Origin: J038 sp036734085
GTDB taxonomy: Bacteria > Chloroflexota > Anaerolineae > Aggregatilineales > Phototrophicaceae
Direction of reading: 5' to 3'
Length of the DNA: 20,060 nucleotides
Assembly: GCA_036734085.1 (NCBI GenBank)
Contig: DAIMZF010000055.1
Location: 1 to 20,060 of the forward strand
This document shows, in pieces, positions 16,401-20,060 of the stretch. Numbering within the stretch: the first letter of the stretch is position 1; each line of letters starts with the position of its first letter. The notes below the pieces were generated by a model. The model saw only the letters and a list, made by a program, of their open reading frames with translations, was not told where the DNA came from and ran no database searches. Position numbers and translations under genes: made by a program.

Positions 16401-17774
16401 GGCGTCGATGGCCTGCCCGGTGTGCCCACCTCCCCTGTGCGCGTGGCGCAACTGCCCCAACGCCTGCCGGAAACAGGCACGGTCATCGGGGAAAGCATCG
16501 TGCCGATACGCGGCAAACCTGCGGAAATCCGCCAGACGAACAGCGACAAACTGCGCCATACTTACGTCGTCGGGCGCACGGGCACGGGTAAATCCACCCT
16601 GTTACAAAATTTAGCCCTGCAAGACATCGAAGCCGGGCACGGTGTCGCCGTCATCGACCCGCACGGCGACCTGGTAGAAAACCTGCTCAGTCGCATTCCC
16701 GCGCACCGCCGCCATGATGTCATCCTGTTTGATCCCGGCGATGTATCGCGGCCTATCGGCCTGAACATCCTGGACGTACAGGGCACTTACGCGCAGAACA
16801 TCGTCATCTCGGACTTCATCGGCCTGCTGTACGTGCTGTTCGACCCTAACCGCATCGGCATGATTGGCCCACGCTTCGAGAACGTCGTGCGGAATAGCAT
16901 GTTGCTGGCGATGGACATTAAAGGCAGTACCTTTATTGAGGTCATCCGCATTATGACGGATAAAAACTTCCGTGAGGAATGCCTCAAGCTCGCCACCGAC
17001 CCCATCGTTAAATCCTACTGGACGGATGTATCGCCCAACCTGGCGCGCATGGGCGATGGCGACATGCTGGACTATGTAACCAGCAAGTTCGGGCGCTTTG
17101 TCAACGACCGCGTGATGCGGAACATCATCGGCCAGAGCGAAAACGCGCTCGATTTAAAAGGCATTATGAACGATGGCAAAATCCTGTTGGTCAATTTAGC
17201 CAAAGGCCGCATGGGGCCGGAGGCCAGCCACTTTTTAGGCTTAATCCTCATGCCCCAAATTTTTATCGCCGCGCTCAGCCGTGCCAACATGCCGGAAGCC
17301 CAGCGCCGCTTATTCTGTCTGTATGTGGATGAGTTCCACAACTTCACCACACCCACATTCAGCACCATGCTGGCGGAAGCGCGCAAGTACGGTGTCGCGC
17401 TGACCGTCGCCAATCAGTTCATCAGCCAGTTAACGCCCAGCATCCGCGAAGCGGTGTTTGGCAATGTCGGCACGTTGCTTAGCTTCCGCGTGGGCATCAA
17501 CGACGCCCGCTTTCTGGCGCAGGAATTCTACCCAGTGTACGGCGAGAACGACCTCATCAACCTGCCCAACTATTACACGCTTGCGAAGATGCTGGTGGAC
17601 GGCGACGCCATGCCCCCCTTCCCCGTGCGGACGTTGCCCGACAACCGCGCCGAAGAACGCGCCATCGCGGAGCAAATCCGCCATACCAGCCAGATGCGTT
17701 ACGGGCGGGATGACCGGGTGGTGAACCTGCAAATTCGCCAGCGTTACGAGAACCCACCCAACCGACGCGGATAA
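13455..17774 (+). CDS. Helical-repeat protein fused to a VirD4/TraG/HerA-like motor ATPase (1439 aa)
   Basis: The start is set at 13455, where GGAGG (13441-13445) precedes the ATG by nine bases; an ATG 60 bases earlier has no such site. Residues 1 to about 640 are helical with TPR-like segments (for example LDDALKSLADYVAAH near 18-32, NFRAALEWCEKAD near 200, and HWSAARAILTPLV with the following EGHYARAEALLRAGE near 600). Residues about 640-1030 form a middle domain of mixed strands. The ATPase has Walker A GRTGTGKST (1040-1048), the VIDPHGDLVENLL strand of the HerA/VirD4 class, Walker B CLYVDEFHN (Asp1292-Glu1293), and the ANQFISQL motif (1319-1326) followed by AVFGNVGTLLSFRVG, as in TraD/TraG coupling proteins. 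Known relatives pump DNA or protein as hexamers. There is no membrane anchor, relaxase or other type IV secretion gene here, so the role is open. Confidence 0.88.
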   Translation: MSLTPNDQRHTFNTLIEDNRLDDALKSLADYVAAHRTAEAHILRLEILVQQFNPDSGNHAISQHIAESLDALGTPPPPGALPHTQALQNKMEAYLKQQANELDEAPAKVRQNLDSLIPLADYFLSFHFLLGQAIVAVMNRPRRESLFSRNDAPGAPSAKELELGHASLLKVVNAVQVDDPMYREALVLLIEICKRQNNFRAALEWCEKADNTMPDMLETWDKVGGDSLQHLLTFLDNELRADKPTDTFKKLAKMKKLQLLPEVRARFADAALLNGELGVAASNYDIVRQNIRDYREDAAQKRAILKDLGRVYKQFSDQIKPPKFPTLTRFLSQKKSATDARVPIDRYGFPRADMRLYGISGLIAVAEASADPQAMINWIYTLLNDRQIPAASNSSLVDQLHKLEKEAAYQHYIKIQGQAEASRDAQDWEAARAHYLTLTSADFATDDDFMWLAVCLAHLEEAPVALCQLLEARPASAITCLPKPTARALLDYLSDGQQWAMADRFWPFLKSAKKWAENYQSRREAFRHSQLEAAAVAVVSGRLNRANHIAHTLLGMDAQDAAALLIVARVRIAQRHWSAARAILTPLVRQCPPYALALRPEAERLLTEVDLAEGHYARAEALLRAGEDTVAAEGVRRRMEQTPFICVEQANTTIAPDTLTRRPAEVYNAYFAVRLAGVHIAAHIPSMQHQMAEFLIGLHRVDEFMAQPHFTWRYIGRDGRLTVCLICRVEANSATVAEATALNIWHVVRHLLPFQTQQIYTYEPIIHPDELAYVRQPLPIVSAAQVVRAESNGNTLDGLYRVQPFATYTGNMHRLLRMIADHPGGAIMETYFHPTDVFAWERAAIEKMISQNHRSNGTREYTPPSNLVVQLEQSATNQAAAQVYQDFFGTIQSLPFIVQTRVGASTYLDPALPDLIGLELFGPSVFRVQTAHTQDEVEAAARTMQEISAERWGYTAAPDGLARWRYLLTPMETLTAIRLPVLGVDGLPGVPTSPVRVAQLPQRLPETGTVIGESIVPIRGKPAEIRQTNSDKLRHTYVVGRTGTGKSTLLQNLALQDIEAGHGVAVIDPHGDLVENLLSRIPAHRRHDVILFDPGDVSRPIGLNILDVQGTYAQNIVISDFIGLLYVLFDPNRIGMIGPRFENVVRNSMLLAMDIKGSTFIEVIRIMTDKNFREECLKLATDPIVKSYWTDVSPNLARMGDGDMLDYVTSKFGRFVNDRVMRNIIGQSENALDLKGIMNDGKILLVNLAKGRMGPEASHFLGLILMPQIFIAALSRANMPEAQRRLFCLYVDEFHNFTTPTFSTMLAEARKYGVALTVANQFISQLTPSIREAVFGNVGTLLSFRVGINDARFLAQEFYPVYGENDLINLPNYYTLAKMLVDGDAMPPFPVRTLPDNRAEERAIAEQIRHTSQMRYGRDDRVVNLQIRQRYENPPNRRG

Positions 17775-17792
17775 CACCCTATCATCGGGCGG

Positions 17793-17818
17793 GGCATGAT
17801 CTAGCCGTACATCATGCC
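17793..17818. terminator. Hairpin between convergent genes
   Basis: GGCATGAT and ATCATGCC form a perfect 8-bp stem with a 10-base loop, 18 bases past the stop of the VirD4-like gene and 15 bases from the stop of the convergent gene. There is no T-run, so termination is inferred from position. Confidence 0.5.
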
Positions 17819-17833
17819 TCGCTTATGGCGTTT

Positions 17834-19081
17834 CTACTCTCCGATTTTCAGCCATTCTAAATCACGGATGAATAGCGCAGAACGGAAGAACGAAAAGCCC
17901 CAACTGCCGCCTGTCACCTGGCCAAATTCATCTTCGTCAGTGGCTGGCGGATACGTAAAGGACAGCGCAACCACCCATCGCCCCAACTCAGGATAGGCCA
18001 ACACCTCCGGCGTCTGTGGGGTAATATCGCGCTCTGCCAATATATCTGTCCATACACCTGTAGCCCTCACAGAACCTGTCGTGTTTAAGCGTTCCGGCAG
18101 AATATTGGCGGCGGCTTGAGCATCATCCGCGCTGAAGAAACTAAGCGCGATAACGGCGTTTTGCTCCTCCTCCGTGAACAAATCTGCGATGGCCATAAAA
18201 TAGTACGGCGGCAACCCGGCCATCGGCTCGGATGTGATATTGTTGAGGTCTAGCGCGGGGTCAAGCAAAAATTCGGGTAAACCACCATCCCCCAATGACA
18301 TTATAGAAGTTGTTAACATAGCGTGGCGTAAGTTGCCGTAGCCATCGAGTGAATTCACCAATGCGGCGATGTCTGGCACAGCCAGCATAGAATCGACCTG
18401 TTCGGTATGTGCCAGCGCCATAGACTGCAACAGGTCAAAGTCCGACGAAGCAAACACAATCCCATCTTCAGGGATCATTGCAAGCGGGGGCTGTTGCCCG
18501 AATCTCCCACCGAAGATATTGCTCATTTCAAGGTTGGCAAAATCCGTTCGGTTGCCCTCTGTGCAACCCACCGCGCCACACCACGCGGGCAAATCCGACA
18601 GGGATTGTTGTGTGTAATCACGCGCAACATGCGCGGAATCAACCGATGTTACGTCGATGGTGTCGCCTTGCAGGATAAACCCCTGTGCGGGTGGCGATCC
18701 AAATTCAAGCGAACGGTCAATCTCAAAGAAATCAAAACCCATGATGTCCGGCATCATACCCAGCTCTCTAATGCTGAGGTCAAGGTACATAAACTCCCCA
18801 CCAGCCAGGCCAACGGAATTGACCCACAAAGACCGGCGGCGTGTTTGGTCGCGGTCAAACTCCGACCAGGAAGCATAAGGGATAATGCCCCGCCCCGACT
18901 CGGCGGCGCGGATGTCCCCATACTCGATATATGTTCTCTGCAAATCGTTAGTCAGGGGGATAAGGCGCAACAAGTCGGAAAAATTCTGTGTAGCGCCAGG
19001 CGTGGGGGTGTCTTCATCTTCTTGTGCGCCGACGGGTAGCGCCAGCAACAAAAACAGCGCAAAAAGTATAAAAAACCGCAT
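17834..19081 (-). CDS. Exported hypothetical protein (415 aa)
   Basis: The N-terminus MRFFILFALFLLLALPVGA is a signal peptide with likely cleavage after residue 19, followed by an acidic, Thr/Pro-rich linker (EDEDTPTPGAT). No lipobox or later membrane segment is visible. I recognise no named family. The middle (DGIVFASSDFDLLQSMALAH, then a VPDIAALVNSL segment and GYGNLRHAML) has the same order of elements as the DUF3352-like proteins at 1095-5221 (DDVVFFGLDNLAVMTSALA, NFTAARSAL, YNIFAYVD). It may be a distant member of that superfamily, but the similarity is weak. Two cysteines (AWCGAVGC, about 168-172) could form a disulfide outside the cell. AGGAGG lies 11 bases before the ATG, next to the large hairpin at 19098-19145. 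Confidence 0.72.
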   Translation of the reverse strand: MRFFILFALFLLLALPVGAQEDEDTPTPGATQNFSDLLRLIPLTNDLQRTYIEYGDIRAAESGRGIIPYASWSEFDRDQTRRRSLWVNSVGLAGGEFMYLDLSIRELGMMPDIMGFDFFEIDRSLEFGSPPAQGFILQGDTIDVTSVDSAHVARDYTQQSLSDLPAWCGAVGCTEGNRTDFANLEMSNIFGGRFGQQPPLAMIPEDGIVFASSDFDLLQSMALAHTEQVDSMLAVPDIAALVNSLDGYGNLRHAMLTTSIMSLGDGGLPEFLLDPALDLNNITSEPMAGLPPYYFMAIADLFTEEEQNAVIALSFFSADDAQAAANILPERLNTTGSVRATGVWTDILAERDITPQTPEVLAYPELGRWVVALSFTYPPATDEDEFGQVTGGSWGFSFFRSALFIRDLEWLKIGE

Positions 19082-19097
19082 GGTATAAATTGCCTCC

Positions 19098-19145
19098 TGT
19101 GGCTATCTTGAGCGTATAACTTTAAATATACGCTCATTTGCCACA
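19098..19145 (-). promoter_or_regulatory. Two-part hairpin in the leader of the 415-aa gene
   Basis: An inner stem of 10 perfect pairs (TGAGCGTATA 19109-19118 with TATACGCTCA 19127-19136, 8-base loop) sits inside an outer stem of 6 perfect pairs (TGTGGC 19098-19103 with GCCACA 19140-19145), with a 5/3 internal loop. The outer stem overlaps by one base the AGGAGG of the 415-aa gene. The element also lies just past the stop of the DUF1499 gene. It could be a terminator without a T-run, an operator or a leader structure. Confidence 0.6.
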
Positions 19146-19155
19146 AGGCGCGACT

Positions 19156-19647
19156 CTAGCGGCTGTTGTAGGCCGCGCTGATGTTTTCCATCCGGCGGCG
19201 GTTAACCCCGGCATCGCTATAGCCAAAACGGGCCGACGAGCGAAAATGAATCAGCCCGGCGTCCGTGTCAAAGTAGAATTCCACATCATCTACAAACCGC
19301 ATCAACGCGGAATGTGCTTCCGCATGGATGTAACCATCGCGCTGTGTGATGATTTCCGTGCGCGGCAGGTCGTTGAGGATGCTCACAATGCGGGCTTGGG
19401 CTTCCTGCGGCGTGCCGTTCATCGGGATAGGCGGGATGGCGTGCATCGGGCGGGTGGCCTGGCTATTCACACAGTTCGGCGATGGCGGGCACGGGCGCAG
19501 TGCGCCATCTGTCACCCCTAAGTTAGTTGGTCTTGGGCTAATGGCGGGGATAACCACGAAGACGGCGGCGAAATAACCAACGACCGCCAATATCAGGAAA
19601 ATCAGGATAGGCATAATACGCTTCTTTTTGTTTTTTAGGAGACTCAT
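19156..19647 (-). CDS. DUF1499 family protein, membrane-anchored
   Basis: A basic N-terminus (KNKKKR) and one hydrophobic segment (13-33) anchor the protein; the remaining 130 residues would lie outside. The DUF1499 signature is clear: LRPCPPSPNCVNS (50-62, Cys53 and Cys59), GYIHAEAHSALMRFVDDVEF (105-124), IHFRSSARFGYSDAGVNRRRME (133-154). The family is widespread in bacteria and plants and has no assigned activity. At 163 residues it is near the usual length. The first ATG has no SD and directly abuts a 14-base palindrome; the ATG at codon 12 also lacks a convincing one. The 415-aa gene lies 74 bases downstream on the same strand, separated by the large hairpin. Confidence 0.88.
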   Translation of the reverse strand: MSLLKNKKKRIMPILIFLILAVVGYFAAVFVVIPAISPRPTNLGVTDGALRPCPPSPNCVNSQATRPMHAIPPIPMNGTPQEAQARIVSILNDLPRTEIITQRDGYIHAEAHSALMRFVDDVEFYFDTDAGLIHFRSSARFGYSDAGVNRRRMENISAAYNSR

Positions 19648-19660
19648 ACGGTTAACCGTA
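19647..19660. promoter_or_regulatory. 14-base perfect palindrome at the DUF1499 start codon
   Basis: TACGGTTAACCGTA is fully self-complementary, and its first base is part of the ATG at 19645-19647. It occupies the place of the ribosome site in the 126-base divergent gap. An operator is the simplest reading; chance is possible. Confidence 0.5.
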
Positions 19661-19704
19661 ACACGCTTAAATGAGCCGCGCCTAATGCCAGCTTAAATAA
19701 TCCC

Positions 19705-19733
19705 TACACATTCTGTTGACCGCCACCTACAAT
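19705..19733 (+). promoter_or_regulatory. Possible promoter of the SDR gene
   Basis: TACACA (19705-19710) and TACAAT (19728-19733) are 17 bases apart, each matching four or five of six consensus bases. The start site would leave a leader of about 34 bases before the GTG at 19774. Confidence 0.4.
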
Positions 19734-19773
19734 AGCGGACGTTCTTAACAAAATACACGGAGCAAGCATAACA

Positions 19774-20060
19774 GTGACACAAGCAAGCAAAACTTATCTC
19801 ATCACGGGCGGGGCGGGATTTTTAGGCATCAATATCGCCCGTTACCTGCTGGCACGCGGTCATCGCGTGGTCTCGCTGGATTTACAGCCGTTTGACTATC
19901 CAGAACGCCCCCAAATCACCGAAGTAACGGGCGACATCCGCGACCGCGCCAAAGTCGATGAGGCCATGCAAGGCGTTAATATCGTCATCCATACGGCGGC
20001 GGCCTTGCCCCTGTATAGTAAGGAAGACATCTTCACCACCGACATTGACGGCACGCGCAA
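19774..20060 (+). CDS. NAD-dependent epimerase/dehydratase (extended SDR), N-terminal part
   Basis: The gene runs off the window; 95 codons are present. It begins with GTG, with GGAG (19759-19762) 11 bases upstream. The product opens with a Rossmann fold: TYLITGGAGFLGINIARYLL has the TGGxGFLG dinucleotide motif at residues 11-18. Asp36 ends the second strand (VVSLD), which suggests NAD(H) rather than NADP(H). GDIRD (53-57) contacts the adenine in this family, and VIHTAA (71-76) ends the fourth strand. This is the extended short-chain dehydrogenase class that acts on nucleotide sugars, sterols or similar substrates; the YxxxK catalytic pair lies beyond the window. It is divergent from the DUF1499 gene. 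Confidence 0.9.
   Translation, partial: MTQASKTYLITGGAGFLGINIARYLLARGHRVVSLDLQPFDYPERPQITEVTGDIRDRAKVDEAMQGVNIVIHTAAALPLYSKEDIFTTDIDGTR

Noticed and set aside
13455..17774. Conjugative element or type IV secretion locus
   Set aside because: Only the motor-like ATPase is present; there is no relaxase, VirB4, pilin, integrase or flanking repeat.
1..20060. CRISPR array, tRNA, rRNA, insertion sequence
   Set aside because: I saw no regularly spaced direct repeats, no cloverleaf-like tRNA, no rRNA-like sequence and no transposase with terminal repeats.

Overview
The window is a moderately GC-rich bacterial chromosome segment. It has many secreted proteins with classical Sec signal peptides, TATAAT-type -10 boxes and Shine-Dalgarno (SD) sites of the AGGAGG type. 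The gene set (paired DUF3352-type secreted proteins, DUF1499, a large VirD4/TraG/HerA-like ATPase and several orphan secreted proteins) suggests a Chloroflexota (Anaerolineae-like) chromosome. That assignment is inferred from protein flavour, because no rRNA or other marker apart from tsaD is present. I saw no tRNA, rRNA, CRISPR array, insertion sequence or conjugation cluster.

Layout. Positions 1-1047 (+): the end of a membrane protein, then an SGNH/GDSL hydrolase. 1055-1080: a strong terminator serving the minus-strand operon 5221-1095. That operon encodes two related exported proteins, the first of which carries a C-terminal DsbA-like thioredoxin domain with a CGFC active site. 5366-7252 (-): a membrane-anchored PAS-PAS histidine kinase with no adjacent response regulator. 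7334-8140 (+): a lone gene resembling a phage head-tail connector, closed by a perfect 11-bp hairpin. 8200-9492 (-): a BCS1-like AAA+ ATPase. 9660-11821 (+): a likely operon of a small unknown protein, tsaD (tRNA t6A synthesis) and an unknown alanine-rich protein. 11827-13242 (-): a secreted protein with three or four copies of a DLE-LA...P..W.G repeat. 13455-17774 (+): a 1439-residue protein joining a helical-repeat N-terminus to a VirD4/TraG-like motor ATPase. 17834-19081 and 19156-19647 (-): a secreted protein and a DUF1499 protein, separated by a large two-part hairpin. 19774 to the end (+): the start of an extended SDR (epimerase/dehydratase) gene.

How the genes relate. Most are single genes or two- to three-gene operons in alternating orientation, so no single pathway runs through the window. 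The nearest thing to a theme is the cell envelope: at least five proteins are exported or membrane-anchored, and one of them carries its own disulfide-oxidoreductase-like domain. The best candidates for something undescribed are the DUF3352-like/DsbA fusion operon, the helical-repeat/VirD4-like fusion with no secretion system beside it, the isolated head-tail connector-like gene, and the structured leader at 19098-19145.
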